From: Streptococcus ovuberis
GTDB lineage: Bacteria > Bacillota > Bacilli > Lactobacillales > Streptococcaceae
Reading direction: 5' to 3'
DNA: 61,127 bases
Assembly: GCF_012396585.1 (NCBI RefSeq)
Contig: NZ_JAAXPR010000013.1
Span: 1 to 61,127 of the forward strand
Position numbers and translations under genes: made by a program. Under the pieces are notes generated by a model that had not been told where the DNA came from, searched no databases, and worked only from the letters and a program-made list of their open reading frames with translations. Of this stretch, positions 16,108 to 26,100 are shown piece after piece (the stretch's first letter is position 1; the number at the start of each line of letters is the position of its first letter).

Positions 16108-17628
16108 TCAAGAATTAACAATTCTTGCAAAACCTGCCTTCAATTCTTCATTGGCTGTTTCTTTCATGTAATACTTATCATCTGGCATGCCACCTTGATT
16201 CTGAGCGCTATAAAGTACAATCGGCGCACCATCTGCTCGGATAGTAAAATAATAGGTATGAACCTGATTGCCGTTGTAGTGGTAACGGTAAATGGCAAGA
16301 ACCTGGTAATCGGAATTCCCTGTTCCATCTTGAGAAAACTCTGTTGTAACATCCTGTACCTGATTTAAACGGACACGATTTTCTAAAACAAAACCGGTTT
16401 CTTGATTCGTGATTTCTTGATAACCTGGTTGGTTCATGGCATTCCCCCAAGTAACCATGAAAGAAGCTAGCTGATCTGCTTTCTGACTAGACCAGAGGAC
16501 TAACGGTTGGCGTTTTTCAGCCAACTTTGCCAAAAGCCCTTCAACCTTGGCGGTATCCTCTGCATTTAAGGCCAAGCTGACATTGTCTAAGTCAGAAGCC
16601 CTGGTCTGACTAGGCTTCGTCTCAAACACTTGGTCTTTAACCTTGAACGTTGCCTTAACCTCTAAATTTTCCCAGTCAAAAGTTTCGATTTCAGCTTCTA
16701 GGCCACGAGCAACCTCATTCCCATTGATATAAAGACGGATTTCTGCCAGATCAGCGGTATCAAATGGCAAATGAGCCACTACGGTCTGACGGCTTAATTC
16801 AAGTGGCAAGTCCAGCTGATTATGGCTTGCCTGATCTAAATCAAGAGAAATCTCCGTCTTGACAGGGCCATGAGCTGTCTCACCCTCTACGGTCACCGTT
16901 TGAGGGATAAACGGTAGACTGGCTACCGGAACCATTTCTCCTTGTTCAATTGTCTTTCCAGCGATGCGTAGTGTCTCTAAATCACTGGTCGCTGTTAGCT
17001 CTAGTGGGTAGGTCACAAATTGATAGTCCGGGAATACTAACCACTTCTTCCCCTGTTCCAGTAAGCCCAATAGCTTATTGCCCTTAGCATCATTATAAGG
17101 TGTTTTAAAGTGGTCTGTTGCCATACTATCCAAGATTTCTGGCAGGGTTTGTTCTTGTTCCTCTAAATAAGCAATAAAACGCTTAGCATCCTTTTCTGTC
17201 CAAGTTTGGCCCGATGCTGACAATAAATCTGCTACCGTTTCATAGTTGTTGTTATTTACTGCTTCTACTAGTGCCTCTGCTTTTACTTCTGGCTTAGTCT
17301 GGGATTGCCCGTAAAAATAACCAGCCAAAGCCACAAGAGCTAGTAAACCGAAGCCAAGTCTTACAAAAGTGGTGGTTTTGCTTGTCGATTTTGCTTTATT
17401 GGGCTTAACCGAAGTCTGTTCCAATTTCGCCTCTTCAGAGCGGACTGGCTCAGGATTCAACAGCGGAGCAGCAACTTCCTGTTCTAACTCCATAGCTCCT
17501 TGTCCTGCGATAGCCCTGATCTGTGTAAAATCAAACCCACTAGCCTTGCCCTTTTGAAATTCTTCTGGACTAGGATTTCGTCCGACAACCTCTTTAAATA
17601 AAGCTACCCATCTCGCTTGCTTAGGCAT
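16108..17628 (-). CDS. TcaA/YvbJ-like membrane-anchored protein
   Basis: A 506-residue protein. A cytoplasmic N-terminal region (1-85, beginning MPKQARWVALFKEVVGRNPS) is followed by one membrane helix (about 88-107, FVRLGFGLLALVALAGYFYG) and a large extracytoplasmic part of beta-rich domains that ends in an NTF2-like domain (about 375-505). This layout resembles TcaA/YvbJ, linked in other Firmicutes to glycopeptide susceptibility and wall stress, but the classical N-terminal zinc ribbon cysteines are absent. The extended -10 box TGGTATAAT near 17662 and GAGGAG upstream support the start. The function is inferred from architecture only. Confidence 0.65.
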   Translation of the reverse strand: MPKQARWVALFKEVVGRNPSPEEFQKGKASGFDFTQIRAIAGQGAMELEQEVAAPLLNPEPVRSEEAKLEQTSVKPNKAKSTSKTTTFVRLGFGLLALVALAGYFYGQSQTKPEVKAEALVEAVNNNNYETVADLLSASGQTWTEKDAKRFIAYLEEQEQTLPEILDSMATDHFKTPYNDAKGNKLLGLLEQGKKWLVFPDYQFVTYPLELTATSDLETLRIAGKTIEQGEMVPVASLPFIPQTVTVEGETAHGPVKTEISLDLDQASHNQLDLPLELSRQTVVAHLPFDTADLAEIRLYINGNEVARGLEAEIETFDWENLEVKATFKVKDQVFETKPSQTRASDLDNVSLALNAEDTAKVEGLLAKLAEKRQPLVLWSSQKADQLASFMVTWGNAMNQPGYQEITNQETGFVLENRVRLNQVQDVTTEFSQDGTGNSDYQVLAIYRYHYNGNQVHTYYFTIRADGAPIVLYSAQNQGGMPDDKYYMKETANEELKAGFARIVNS

Positions 17629-17800
17629 TGTTTACTCCTCGTTTCGTTATTTCTTGTCCTTATTATACCAGATATCGTTTAAACACTCTATCTCTTTTTA
17701 AAAGTTAGGAATGTGCACAAAAAAGGCTTGGAGAAATCTCTCAAGCACTTTTAGCCGTTCTCCCCTCTTTAAACACGCTCGTTAAACTCAGCTCGCTCTT

Positions 17801-17959
17801 TTATTTTTCCACTTTTAACAATCGTTCTCTTTCTAGGCGCAGAACACGCTTAGGATTCAATCGGTTGAAAAGTTCTTCTAGCTTCTCAGCGTTCCACACG
17901 TCAGCTGCCGAGACAAAGTTTCCGTCCTTGTCCTTGAAGGATATCGGTTTATCGCCCAT
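17801..17959 (-). CDS. Small conserved-looking protein, 52 aa
   Basis: Begins MGDKPISFKDKDGNFVSAAD and continues with a helical, charged segment (VWNAEKLEELFNRLNPKRVL) ending in basic residues. The strong ribosome site AGGAGGTG is placed 4 nt before the ATG. It lies 16 bp after the TPR gene in the same direction, so the two are likely cotranscribed. No signal or membrane segment is visible. The family function is unknown to me. Confidence 0.75.
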   Translation of the reverse strand: MGDKPISFKDKDGNFVSAADVWNAEKLEELFNRLNPKRVLRLERERLLKVEK

Positions 17960-17975
17960 GGTTCACCTCCTGTTT

Positions 17976-18584
17976 TTATGGTAAATGGCTGAGCAGGTCA
18001 TCGATTTCTTGACTGCCGATGTTCTCACCTGCTTCTTCAAACAAGGCCTTAGCCTTGATTAAGTGCTCAGCACTAGACTGAATTTCTCCTAATCCTCGAT
18101 AAGCACAGGCCTGAGCAATCAAATCGTCTGTTTTTAAGGCATGTTCTAAACTTCTGCCCATATCTGATACAGCTTTATCGTGATCGCCCAGCAAATGCGA
18201 CACATAACCAACCTCGTAAAGATGTACCGCCCAGACCAAGTCATCATCCATAAAGTGCTGACTAATAATGGCTCTCTCCTTATCTAACTCTGCCATTGCT
18301 GCCCCAAAATCCCCCTGCTCCCGATAGACCATACAGAGTTGATGATGGGCACGGTGCTGGTGAAGCCTATCTCCCTCAGCCACAGCCTTGTTCAGATAGG
18401 CTTCGTAGGCTTGGACAGCTAAAATATAGTCTTTCCTAGCCGCATGCACATAACCGTAGGTGGACAGGTAGTCATAATAAACAGAATCAGCTTCTGGCAC
18501 CACCAAACTGTCCAATAAGGCCAAAGCAGCATCCAGTCGCCCTTGCTCCATCAGGTCAAAAGCGCTATAAATGTGATCTAACAT
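17976..18584 (-). CDS. TPR-repeat protein
   Basis: A 202-residue cytoplasmic protein with at least four tetratricopeptide-like helix pairs: DLMEQGRLDAALALLDSL, YVHAARKDYILAVQAYEAYL, CMVYREQGDFGAAMAELDKE, and YVSHLLGDHDKAVSDMGRSL. TPR folds mediate protein contacts; the partner is unknown. It sits upstream of the 52-aa gene and downstream of the obgE-repeat region. Confidence 0.85.
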   Translation of the reverse strand: MLDHIYSAFDLMEQGRLDAALALLDSLVVPEADSVYYDYLSTYGYVHAARKDYILAVQAYEAYLNKAVAEGDRLHQHRAHHQLCMVYREQGDFGAAMAELDKERAIISQHFMDDDLVWAVHLYEVGYVSHLLGDHDKAVSDMGRSLEHALKTDDLIAQACAYRGLGEIQSSAEHLIKAKALFEEAGENIGSQEIDDLLSHLP

Positions 18585-18740
18585 AGATATCTCCTTAACC
18601 TAATGCTCCCCTTGTATCCAACCATGTTTTGTCCGATTCACCCGTAGGCTCTCGAGCATTATCCAGCACAAATCAGCGTAACCGAATCGTCACTAGCTAA
18701 CGTCTAGGCTCGCCCCTAAAACTCCCCACTGGACTCCGTA
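18585..18740. other. Gene-free spacer beside the 49-bp repeats
   Basis: No gene. The right end (about 18710-18740, AGGCTCGCCCCTAAAACTCC, then CCACTGGACT) looks like a degenerate extra copy or half copy of the neighbouring 49-bp unit. Confidence 0.4.
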
Positions 18741-18985
18741 CCTCGCTTTTTCGTTTTCAGGCTCGGGTTGATAAGATCCCCTAGACCTTCCTAGCTTTCT
18801 TATTGTCAGACTCGGGTTGATAAGGGCATCTGGACCTTCCTCGCTTTTTCGTTTTCAGGCTCGGGTTGATAAGGTCCCCCAGACCTTCCTAGCTTTCTTA
18901 TTGTCAGGCTCGGGTTGATAAGGTCCCCCAGACCTTCCTCGCTTTCTTATTTTCAGGCTCAGGTTGATAAGGTCCCCCGGACCTT
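18741..18985. repeat. Five 49-bp tandem repeats with hairpins
   Basis: Five head-to-tail units occupy 18741-18789, 18790-18838, 18839-18887, 18888-18936 and 18937-18985, with a constant 49-bp period. Each contains CTCGGGTTGATAAG or a close variant and ends in an imperfect hairpin, AAGGTC-CCCCA-GACCTT. In the copy nearest obgE the hairpin is perfect, GATAAGGTCC/GGACCTTATC. Units alternate between two 5' variants (CCTCGCTTTTTCG and CCTAGCTTTCTTATTG). The array starts one base after the obgE stop codon, so the first hairpin may serve as its terminator. Copy number probably varies between strains. Confidence 0.9.
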
Positions 18986-18986
18986 A

Positions 18987-20300
18987 TCAATCCACAAACT
19001 CAAATTCGAAGTTGCCGATGCGGACGGTATCACCATCTTTGGCACCACATTCTCGGAGGGCTTCATCAACACCCATACCACGCAACTGGCGGGCAAATTT
19101 CATGATGGACTCGTCGCGCTCCATGTTGGTCATGACAAAGAGGCGTTCCAGTTTTTCACCAGACAGCACCCAAGCGGCATCGTCATCACGGCTGATGTCA
19201 AATGGTCGCTGGTCCTCGGTGAAGCCGTAGTAGGCTTCCTCGTCCAACATCTCCTCCTCGTTGTAAAGGAGGAACTCGTCTGTCTTGGCCAATAAGTCAG
19301 CGGTAGCCTCTAATAGAGCATCCAAACCTTGGTGGGCAATCCCTGAAATAGGAAAAATCTGTGGCAAGTCATCAAATTCATCGTAGTTGGCAGCGAGTTG
19401 CTCTTTGAAGAGGGCTAGATTGTCCTCAGCCTCTGGCATGTCCATCTTGTTGGCCACAATAATCTGAGGCCGCTCCATGAGGCGCAGGTTGTAGGTCTCT
19501 AGCTCCTTGTTGATGGCAAGGTAGTCTTCATAAGGGTCGCGTCCCTCGCTAGCAGACATGTCAATGACATGAAGGATGACCCGTGTCCGCTCGATGTGAC
19601 GGAGAAACTGGGTACCCAAGCCCACACCCTGACTAGCACCTTCAATCAGGCCTGGCAGATCGGCCATGGCAAAGCTGTCGCCAGACTTGGTTCTGACCAT
19701 GCCAAGGTTAGGCACGATGGTGGTAAAGTGATACGCTCCAATTTTAGGTTTGGCGGCAGAAACAACGCTGAGGAGGGTTGATTTACCGACAGATGGGAAA
19801 CCTACCAGACCAACATCAGCCAAAATCTTCAATTCCAATTGTAGCTCTCGTTCCTCACCAGGCTCCCCATTTTCGGCAATCTCAGGAGCAGGATTTTTGG
19901 GAGTTGCAAAGCGAATATTCCCTCGACCACCGCGCCCCCCTCTGGCAACAACGAACTCCTGCCCATGCTCAACTAGGTCCGTCAAAACTTTTCCTGTCTC
20001 TGCGTCTCTAACAGTTGTCCCCTGTGGCACACGAATCACTAAGTCTTGTGCCCCTCTGCCATGCATGCCCTTTGTCATGCCTTTTTCTCCAGCTTGAGCC
20101 TTAAATTTACGGTTATAGCGGAAATCCATCAAGGTTCGAAGGCCTTCATCAACCTGAAACACAACTGAACCGCCTTTACCACCATCACCGCCCCAAGGAC
20201 CGCCATCTGGCACATATTTCTCACGGCGAAAAGCCACCATACCATCGCCACCCTTACCTGCCTTGACCGAAATCTTGGCTGTATCTAAAAACATACTCAT
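18987..20300 (-). CDS. obgE: Obg-family GTPase
   Basis: A 437-residue essential ribosome-associated GTPase. The N-terminal glycine-rich Obg fold (1-158) has [21 protein letters not shown]. The G domain (about 159-330) has GFPSVGKST (G1), DLPGLIEGA (G3) and NKMD (G4). The OCT domain (about 355-437) ends FEFEFVD. Length and start ([15 protein letters not shown]) match the family. It is followed at once by the 49-bp repeat array, which is unusual. Confidence 0.97.
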   Translation of the reverse strand: MSMFLDTAKISVKAGKGGDGMVAFRREKYVPDGGPWGGDGGKGGSVVFQVDEGLRTLMDFRYNRKFKAQAGEKGMTKGMHGRGAQDLVIRVPQGTTVRDAETGKVLTDLVEHGQEFVVARGGRGGRGNIRFATPKNPAPEIAENGEPGEERELQLELKILADVGLVGFPSVGKSTLLSVVSAAKPKIGAYHFTTIVPNLGMVRTKSGDSFAMADLPGLIEGASQGVGLGTQFLRHIERTRVILHVIDMSASEGRDPYEDYLAINKELETYNLRLMERPQIIVANKMDMPEAEDNLALFKEQLAANYDEFDDLPQIFPISGIAHQGLDALLEATADLLAKTDEFLLYNEEEMLDEEAYYGFTEDQRPFDISRDDDAAWVLSGEKLERLFVMTNMERDESIMKFARQLRGMGVDEALRECGAKDGDTVRIGNFEFEFVD

Positions 20301-20428
20301 TATATTCTATTTCCCTTCTGTCAGAAAGCCTGCAATAAGCCTTCTATTCTGAAAAAACAGGCTGATCCATCTTTAGATTGCTCTTTGGCTGATCTACAAC
20401 TGGCTCGCCTGTTTTTTCTATATGATCC

Positions 20429-20554
20429 CTAAAATAGGGTATTGATTGCTGACACAACCAAACTAAAAATGGTCACAAACACCATGACTACGACAACCGC
20501 CATTGTCAATTTCTCAAACGCTGTTTTTTTCTTCTTTTGCTCACCAAAAGCCAT
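20429..20554 (-). CDS. DUF4044 small membrane protein
   Basis: A 41-residue protein: a basic N-terminus (MAFGEQKKKKTAFEKLTM) followed by one membrane helix (about 18-39, AVVVVMVFVTIFSLVVSAIN). This matches DUF4044, a micro-protein family of streptococci and relatives. GAGGAG lies 12 nt upstream. It sits between glmM and obgE, 128 bp upstream of the latter. Function unknown. Confidence 0.85.
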   Translation of the reverse strand: MAFGEQKKKKTAFEKLTMAVVVVMVFVTIFSLVVSAINTLF

Positions 20555-20705
20555 AGTTTTTTTATTCTCCTCTAATTTCATCAGGCACCCAAAACCACTG
20601 ACTACTTTTTAATGATTAGTAGCTAGTAAGTATTTCCCGAACCTTTACAATAGCCTTATTTTATCATGTTTTTAGCGATTGTTCAATCATTTTTCTTAAA
20701 AGTTA

Positions 20706-20748
20706 AGGGCAGGAGCTCCCTAGTTTAGGTCATCATCCTGCCCATTTT
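20706..20748 (-). terminator. Terminator after glmM
   Basis: GGGCAGG pairs with CCTGCCC around a long loop immediately after the glmM stop codon; TTAACTTTT follows on the minus strand. The opposite strand has an even better T run, so it may work in both directions. Confidence 0.6.
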
Positions 20749-22101
20749 TTAATCCAGTCCGATTTCTTGTTTGACCACAGCTGCAATGGTATCCACATAA
20801 TAGTCCACTTGAGCATCTGTAGGAGCTTCTGCCATAATACGAAGAAGAGGTTCTGTACCACTTGGACGAACTAAAATTCGTCCATTTCCATCCATTTCTG
20901 CCTCCATTTTCTCAATGATGGCCGCAATAGCTGGAACTTCCATGGCCTTATCCTTCATGCTGTTTTCCACGCGGATATTGACTAACTTTTGAGGGTAGAT
21001 AGTGACTTGCGCAGCTAGTTCTGACAGCTTAGCCCCTGTCTCCTTCATGATTTTGGTCAATTGCACAGCAGTTAACTGGCCATCTCCTGTCGTATTGTAA
21101 TCCATAAGGATAACATGTCCAGACTGTTCCCCACCAAGATTGAAGCCTGATTTTCGCATTTCTTCAACGACATAACGGTCGCCAACAGCTGTCACAGCTT
21201 TAGAAATTCCTTTCTCATCCAGAGCCTTATGAAATCCCAAATTAGACATCACAGTTGTCACAATCGTATTCTGGGCTAAAAGGCCTTTTTCAGATAGGTA
21301 TTTCCCGATGATAAACATAATCTTATCCCCATCGACCAACTCCCCATTTTCATCTACCGCAATCAAGCGATCGGCATCTCCGTCAAAGGCCAGTCCCAAA
21401 TCAGCGCCTTTTTCTTTGACCAGCTCTTGAAGGGCTTCCGGGTGTGTTGAACCAACACCGTCATTAATGTTAAGCCCATCCGGTTTATCGCCAATCCCTG
21501 AAATATCAGCCCCTAAATCGGCAAAAACCTGACGCGCACTAGTTGATGCAGCCCCATGAGCTGCATCTAGCGCAACTTTCATACCCTCCAGATTCTGACC
21601 TGTAGAGACCAAAAACTGTTGGTATTTGCGTAAGCCTTCTGGGTAGTCCACCAAGGTCCCTAAACCTTGAGCGCTCGGACGAGGCAAGTGGTCCTCATCG
21701 GCTTCAAGAAGTGCTTCAATCTCTGCCTCCTTCTCATCGTCCAATTTAAAACCATCATTGCCAAAAAACTTAATCCCATTATCCTGAGCAGGATTATGGC
21801 TAGCTGAAATCATGACACCAGCACTAGCCTTCTCTGTCCTGACCAAATGAGCTACACCTGGTGTTGCGATAATCCCTAAGGTATATACTTCAATTCCGAC
21901 AGATAAAAGACCTGCAATCAGAGCAGATTCTAGCATCTCACCAGAAATACGAGTATCACGTCCCACAAAAACACGGGGCCGATTTACTTCGTGCTGACTG
22001 AGCACATAGCCCCCAAAACGGCCCAATTTAAACGCTAATTCCGGTGTTAACTCACGATTTGCCTCACCCCGAACGCCATCTGTTCCGAAATATTTCCCCA
22101 T
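20749..22101 (-). CDS. glmM: Phosphoglucosamine mutase
   Basis: A 450-residue enzyme that converts glucosamine-6-phosphate to glucosamine-1-phosphate for peptidoglycan precursors. The active-site serine is in [17 protein letters not shown] (Ser101), the metal loop is AFDGDADR, the sugar loop is GGEQSGH and the phosphate loop is RPSGTEP. Start, length and the position downstream of cdaR and cdaA match the conserved cdaA-cdaR-glmM cluster; GlmM is known to bind and inhibit CdaA in several Firmicutes. Confidence 0.97.
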   Translation of the reverse strand: MGKYFGTDGVRGEANRELTPELAFKLGRFGGYVLSQHEVNRPRVFVGRDTRISGEMLESALIAGLLSVGIEVYTLGIIATPGVAHLVRTEKASAGVMISASHNPAQDNGIKFFGNDGFKLDDEKEAEIEALLEADEDHLPRPSAQGLGTLVDYPEGLRKYQQFLVSTGQNLEGMKVALDAAHGAASTSARQVFADLGADISGIGDKPDGLNINDGVGSTHPEALQELVKEKGADLGLAFDGDADRLIAVDENGELVDGDKIMFIIGKYLSEKGLLAQNTIVTTVMSNLGFHKALDEKGISKAVTAVGDRYVVEEMRKSGFNLGGEQSGHVILMDYNTTGDGQLTAVQLTKIMKETGAKLSELAAQVTIYPQKLVNIRVENSMKDKAMEVPAIAAIIEKMEAEMDGNGRILVRPSGTEPLLRIMAEAPTDAQVDYYVDTIAAVVKQEIGLD

Positions 22102-22224
22102 TATTAAATCATCCTTTTTCTTGATAGTATTGTACTGATAATATTATATTAATCAATTCATCATAACATAGCTTTATCTCATCACCTGTTACATTTTAAG
22201 ACAATTTAGTGACAAAATAACAGA

Positions 22225-22929
22225 TTAATTACTTGCTTTTTTGACCTTAATCACCATAGTAGTCTCTTCTGGTGATATTATGGCTGGCAAAAGATTCCCC
22301 TCAGCGTCAACAGCTTTTAACGTGACTGTACTCGTGATATTTTCAGAAACAGTCTGGTCACTTGGCAGGGTCGCTAAAATATGATCAATCTTGGCCATCG
22401 TTGACTCATCGGTCGTCACTTCAGCTTCAGTTACCTTGGTCGCTAAACTTGAGATAGTAACGCCTTCTTCAATTTGTTCTGCCGCAATTTCAGCTCGAAT
22501 CGGAAGGGTACTTGTCACACGTTTCCCAATCTTAGCTGTAATTGAAGCAGGAATGACCGTTGCATTAACCCCAGTTGGGAGGTTCTCAATTCTTAGAGGA
22601 ATATCATGACTCCCTGACTCAAAGTCATTCAAGTCTGCTGTAACGATAAAACTACGCGTCGCTTCTTGACTTTCCTTTTGGAGGGTCACACGATTAGATG
22701 ACGTCAGCTGGACGGTAACATCGGATGTAAAGCCTGAGATAAAGTAAGCCTCATTGTTATAACTCAAATTAATCGGAACATTATAAATGGTATTAGTAAA
22801 GGTTTCCGAACTAGAGGTTTTTGCTAATGATGTCGTCTGAAAATTACTGAGTGAAGCATATACGAAAAGAAAGAGTGCCAAGACAAATGAAACAGCCCAG
22901 TAATAGCCACGTTGTCGCTTGCTAATCAT
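22225..22929 (-). CDS. cdaR: CdaR (YbbR-domain regulator of CdaA)
   Basis: A 234-residue extracytoplasmic protein with one N-terminal membrane helix (about 9-27, YYWAVSFVLALFLFVYASLS) and then YbbR repeats (about 50-230). It modulates the c-di-AMP cyclase CdaA, whose gene overlaps it by 4 bp (ATGA). Streptococcal versions are shorter than the B. subtilis protein and have fewer YbbR repeats, as seen here. Confidence 0.93.
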   Translation of the reverse strand: MISKRQRGYYWAVSFVLALFLFVYASLSNFQTTSLAKTSSSETFTNTIYNVPINLSYNNEAYFISGFTSDVTVQLTSSNRVTLQKESQEATRSFIVTADLNDFESGSHDIPLRIENLPTGVNATVIPASITAKIGKRVTSTLPIRAEIAAEQIEEGVTISSLATKVTEAEVTTDESTMAKIDHILATLPSDQTVSENITSTVTLKAVDAEGNLLPAIISPEETTMVIKVKKASN

Positions 22930-23786
22930 TTACTTCCCCCTTTCCAAAACGGAGTCCAACGGGTTGAGCGGCCAGAAGACTCTTCAGAACCAAAAACACG
23001 CTCCAACTCCAGCTTAAACTCATCTCTAGTCAAATCATGCTTGAAGATCCCTTGATGAGTGACCGATATATTTCCTGTTTCTTCCGAAACGATAAAGGTA
23101 AATGCATCTGTCTGCTCAGAAAGGCCGATGGCCGCCCGGTGGCGTGTCCCAAATTCTTTTGAAATCTGACTACTATCTGAGAGAGGCAGATAAGCACTCG
23201 CTGCTGCTATCTTATTATTTTTAATGATCACTGCGCCGTCATGGAGCGGGGTATTGGGAATGAAAATGTTTATCAAGAGTTCACTCGATATATCCGCATC
23301 TAGTGAAATGCCGGTATTGATAAACTCGGCCAGAGGCTTTGTCCCTTCTACAGAAACCAAAGCGCCAATTTTACGAGGTGCCATGTAATCCGTCGCTTTC
23401 ACAAAGGCTTGAATCAATTTTTCCTCGTCCGTCAAACTGTTGCTTGAAGAGAAGACCGTCGCGGTCCGTCCTAATTTTTCCAAAGCGGCGCGAATCTCTG
23501 GTGCAAAAATAACCACTGCTGCGATAATTCCGTAGGTAAAGATTTGGCTGAGCAAGAATGAAATAGTTTGCAGACCAAAGATACTAGCAATAATTTGGGC
23601 AAGGATAAACAAACCTACCCCACGAACCAGAGTCACCACACGACTTCCTGCTAAAGTCTTGATAAAAAAATACAAAATGGCCGTCACTAGGGCAATGTCC
23701 ACAATATTCATCAACAAGCGCCAAGGACTGTCTACTAAGGTCTGCCAAAATTGTCCATTATTTTGCCATAATTGACTAAAACTCAT
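22926..23786 (-). CDS. cdaA: Diadenylate cyclase CdaA
   Basis: A 286-residue membrane enzyme that makes c-di-AMP from two ATP. Three membrane helices (about 25-95) precede the DAC domain, which has the catalytic LHDGAVII (DGA 183-185) and GTRHRAAIG (RHR 215-217). GAGGAG precedes the ATG. It is the first gene of cdaA-cdaR, with glmM downstream, and is divergent from murT. The product c-di-AMP is the expected ligand of the BusR-like regulator encoded elsewhere in the window. Confidence 0.97.
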   Translation of the reverse strand: MSFSQLWQNNGQFWQTLVDSPWRLLMNIVDIALVTAILYFFIKTLAGSRVVTLVRGVGLFILAQIIASIFGLQTISFLLSQIFTYGIIAAVVIFAPEIRAALEKLGRTATVFSSSNSLTDEEKLIQAFVKATDYMAPRKIGALVSVEGTKPLAEFINTGISLDADISSELLINIFIPNTPLHDGAVIIKNNKIAAASAYLPLSDSSQISKEFGTRHRAAIGLSEQTDAFTFIVSEETGNISVTHQGIFKHDLTRDEFKLELERVFGSEESSGRSTRWTPFWKGGSK

Positions 23787-23874
23787 TAACCGCTCCTCTC
23801 TAACTCATCTCTTCATCTGAAAAGTGTCCTTCTCCATTATATCATTTTTTCTAGATGATGGATATGAGAAATTG

Positions 23875-23883
23875 TGGTAAAAT
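23875..23883 (+). promoter_or_regulatory. Extended -10 box abutting the murT start
   Basis: TGGTAAAAT at 23875-23883 fits an extended -10 element. The murT ATG begins at 23890, where the first transcribed base would be expected. No Shine-Dalgarno lies between, so the transcript may be leaderless. Confidence 0.5.
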
Positions 23884-23889
23884 AAGATT

Positions 23890-25233
23890 ATGAAATTACA
23901 AACATTATTTGGTCTTTTAGCTGGTAAAACCAGTCAATTTTTATTGCAAAAAATGGGGCGCGGCTCTACTTTCCCAGGAAAAATAGCCCTGAAATACGAC
24001 CCTAAAATCCTAGAAACCCTTTCTAAAGACTATGAAATCATTGTTGTGACCGGGACCAACGGCAAAACCTTGACCACTGCTCTGACGGTTGGTATTCTTC
24101 AAGAGGCTTACGGCCAGGTCCTGACTAATCCTTCTGGAGCCAATATGATCACAGGAATCACCGCCGCTTTTTTATCTGCCAAAACAGGAAAATCTGGCAA
24201 GAAGGTCGCAGTCCTCGAAATTGATGAAGCTAGTCTTCCTAAAGTAACGGAATTTTTAAAACCCAGCCTTTTTGTGTTTACCAATATTTTCCGTGATCAG
24301 ATGGACCGCTTTGGAGAGATTTATACCACCTACCAGTTTATTTTAGATGGCGCTGCCAAGGCTCCGGAAGCTACTGTTTTGCTCAATGGCGATAGCCCCT
24401 TGTTCAACTCCAATCCCATGGTTAATCCTGTTAAATACTACGGATTTGCAACGGCAGAAACCGATCCAAAACTGGCTCATTATAACACCGAAGGTGTCCT
24501 CTGCCCGCATTGCCATCACATTATCCAATTCAAAATGAATACCTACGCCAACCTTGGCAGCTACCTTTGCCCCAACTGTGACTTTAAACGGCCACAGCTG
24601 GACTATGCCTTGACAGAGCTGAGTGAATTAACGCATACTAGCAGCAGTTTCAGCATTGACGGCCAAAATTATCGCATCAATGTAGGTGGTCTCTACAATA
24701 TTTACAACGCCTTAGCTGCAGTTGCTGTTGCTGAATATTTGGGAATCGCTCCGGAAACGATTAAAAAAGGCTTTGAGAAAAGCAAGGCTGTCTTTGGCCG
24801 TCAGGAAACCTTCCAAATCGGTGATAAATCTTGTACACTGGTACTCATTAAAAACCCTGTCGGCGCTAGCCAAGCCTTAGAAACGATAGCACTCGCTCCT
24901 TATGACTTTAGTTTGTCTGTCATTTTAAATGCCAACTATGCTGACGGCATTGATACGAGCTGGATTTGGGATGCTAATTTTGAACGCGTCTGCGATTTGC
25001 CAATCACAGAAATCTACTCAGCAGGTGACCGAGAATCTGAAATCGCCCGTCGTCTAAGAGTAGCTGGTTTTGATGAAACCAAGATGACCAGCTGTCAGTC
25101 TCTAGAGGATTTACTCAACCAGATTGAGCAGAGCACGACGCCTAACGCCTATATTCTTGCAACCTACACGGCCATGCTCCAACTCAGAGAACTTTTGGCT
25201 CAGAGACAAGCGGTCAGAAAGGAGATGATTTAA
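23890..25233 (+). CDS. murT: Lipid II isoglutaminyl synthase subunit MurT
   Basis: A 447-residue Mur-ligase-like subunit that with GatD amidates D-glutamate in lipid II. The P-loop is VTGTNGKT (residues 53-60), the central domain contains LEIDEASLP, and a four-cysteine zinc ribbon (CPHC...CPNC, about 204-231) is inserted, as is typical. The C-terminal DUF1727 domain carries [10 protein letters not shown]. The N-terminus [20 protein letters not shown] is as expected for the family, so the start is right even though it has no ribosome site. gatD overlaps its stop (TAATG). Confidence 0.95.
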   Translation: MKLQTLFGLLAGKTSQFLLQKMGRGSTFPGKIALKYDPKILETLSKDYEIIVVTGTNGKTLTTALTVGILQEAYGQVLTNPSGANMITGITAAFLSAKTGKSGKKVAVLEIDEASLPKVTEFLKPSLFVFTNIFRDQMDRFGEIYTTYQFILDGAAKAPEATVLLNGDSPLFNSNPMVNPVKYYGFATAETDPKLAHYNTEGVLCPHCHHIIQFKMNTYANLGSYLCPNCDFKRPQLDYALTELSELTHTSSSFSIDGQNYRINVGGLYNIYNALAAVAVAEYLGIAPETIKKGFEKSKAVFGRQETFQIGDKSCTLVLIKNPVGASQALETIALAPYDFSLSVILNANYADGIDTSWIWDANFERVCDLPITEIYSAGDRESEIARRLRVAGFDETKMTSCQSLEDLLNQIEQSTTPNAYILATYTAMLQLRELLAQRQAVRKEMI

Positions 25234-26018
25234 TGGTTTATACTTCTTTGCAAAGTCCTGAAGGTAACTATCCTTACCGTCTCCGAATCGCCCATCTTTA
25301 TGGGGATTTGATGAACACCTATGGAGATAACGGCAATATCCTTATGCTCAAATATGTAGCAGAAAAACTTGGGGCTTATGTGACAGTTGACATTGTCTCC
25401 ATACAAGACAATTTCCAGCCGGAAGATTATCAAATTGTCTTTTTCGGTGGTGGCCAGGACTACGAACAAGCCATTATCGCTACGGACCTCCCTTCTAAAA
25501 AGGAAACCCTTAGCCACTATATTGAAAACGATGGTGTTCTTTTAGCCATCTGTGGTGGTTTTCAGTTTCTTGGCCAATACTACATCGAAGCCAGTGGAAA
25601 GCGTATTGAGGGCTTAGGGATATTAGGGCACTATACCCTTAACCAAACCAATAATCGCTTTATCGGGGACATCAAGATTCATAATCCCGAATTCAACGAA
25701 ACCTACTACGGCTTTGAAAACCATCAAGGACGCACCTTTCTTTCAGACGATGAAAAACCGCTTGGTCAAATTATTTATGGTAAGGGAAATAATGGCGAAG
25801 ATGGTACAGAGGGATTGCACTACAAGAATGTCTTTGGCTCCTATTTTCATGGTCCTATCTTATCGCGCAACGCGAATTTAGCCTATCGTTTAGTAACTAC
25901 AGCACTTTACAAAACCTATGGGCCTGAGATTAGCTTAGCGCCATATGAGCAGATTCTCCGTAAGGAGATGCCTGAAGAATATGCAGATGTCAAATCTAAG
26001 GCAGAGTTTGATGCCTGA
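25233..26018 (+). CDS. gatD: Lipid II isoglutaminyl synthase glutaminase subunit GatD
   Basis: A 261-residue class-I (triad) glutamine amidotransferase of the CobB/CobQ type that supplies ammonia to MurT. The nucleophile is Cys107 in [12 protein letters not shown], and the catalytic His is in [10 protein letters not shown] (about residue 205). The pair makes D-isoglutamine in lipid II, needed for efficient cross-linking and lysozyme resistance. It is translationally coupled to murT. Confidence 0.95.
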   Translation: MVYTSLQSPEGNYPYRLRIAHLYGDLMNTYGDNGNILMLKYVAEKLGAYVTVDIVSIQDNFQPEDYQIVFFGGGQDYEQAIIATDLPSKKETLSHYIENDGVLLAICGGFQFLGQYYIEASGKRIEGLGILGHYTLNQTNNRFIGDIKIHNPEFNETYYGFENHQGRTFLSDDEKPLGQIIYGKGNNGEDGTEGLHYKNVFGSYFHGPILSRNANLAYRLVTTALYKTYGPEISLAPYEQILRKEMPEEYADVKSKAEFDA

Positions 26019-26040
26019 GTCCTCCACCTAAGGTCAATAC

Positions 26041-26069
26041 TTGAAAAAATAGTGAAATCTTGCTATAAT
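26041..26069 (+). promoter_or_regulatory. Promoter of the SufT-like gene
   Basis: TTGAAA (26041-26046) and TATAAT (26064-26069) are 17 bp apart, about 30 bp before the ATG at 26101, which follows GAGGTAAG. Confidence 0.65.
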
Positions 26070-26100
26070 TTTTCAGAAATAACCGTTTGAGGTAAGTAAG

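Noticed and set aside
18741..18985. CRISPR array
   Set aside because: The 49-bp units are directly adjacent with no unique spacers between them, and no cas gene is near.
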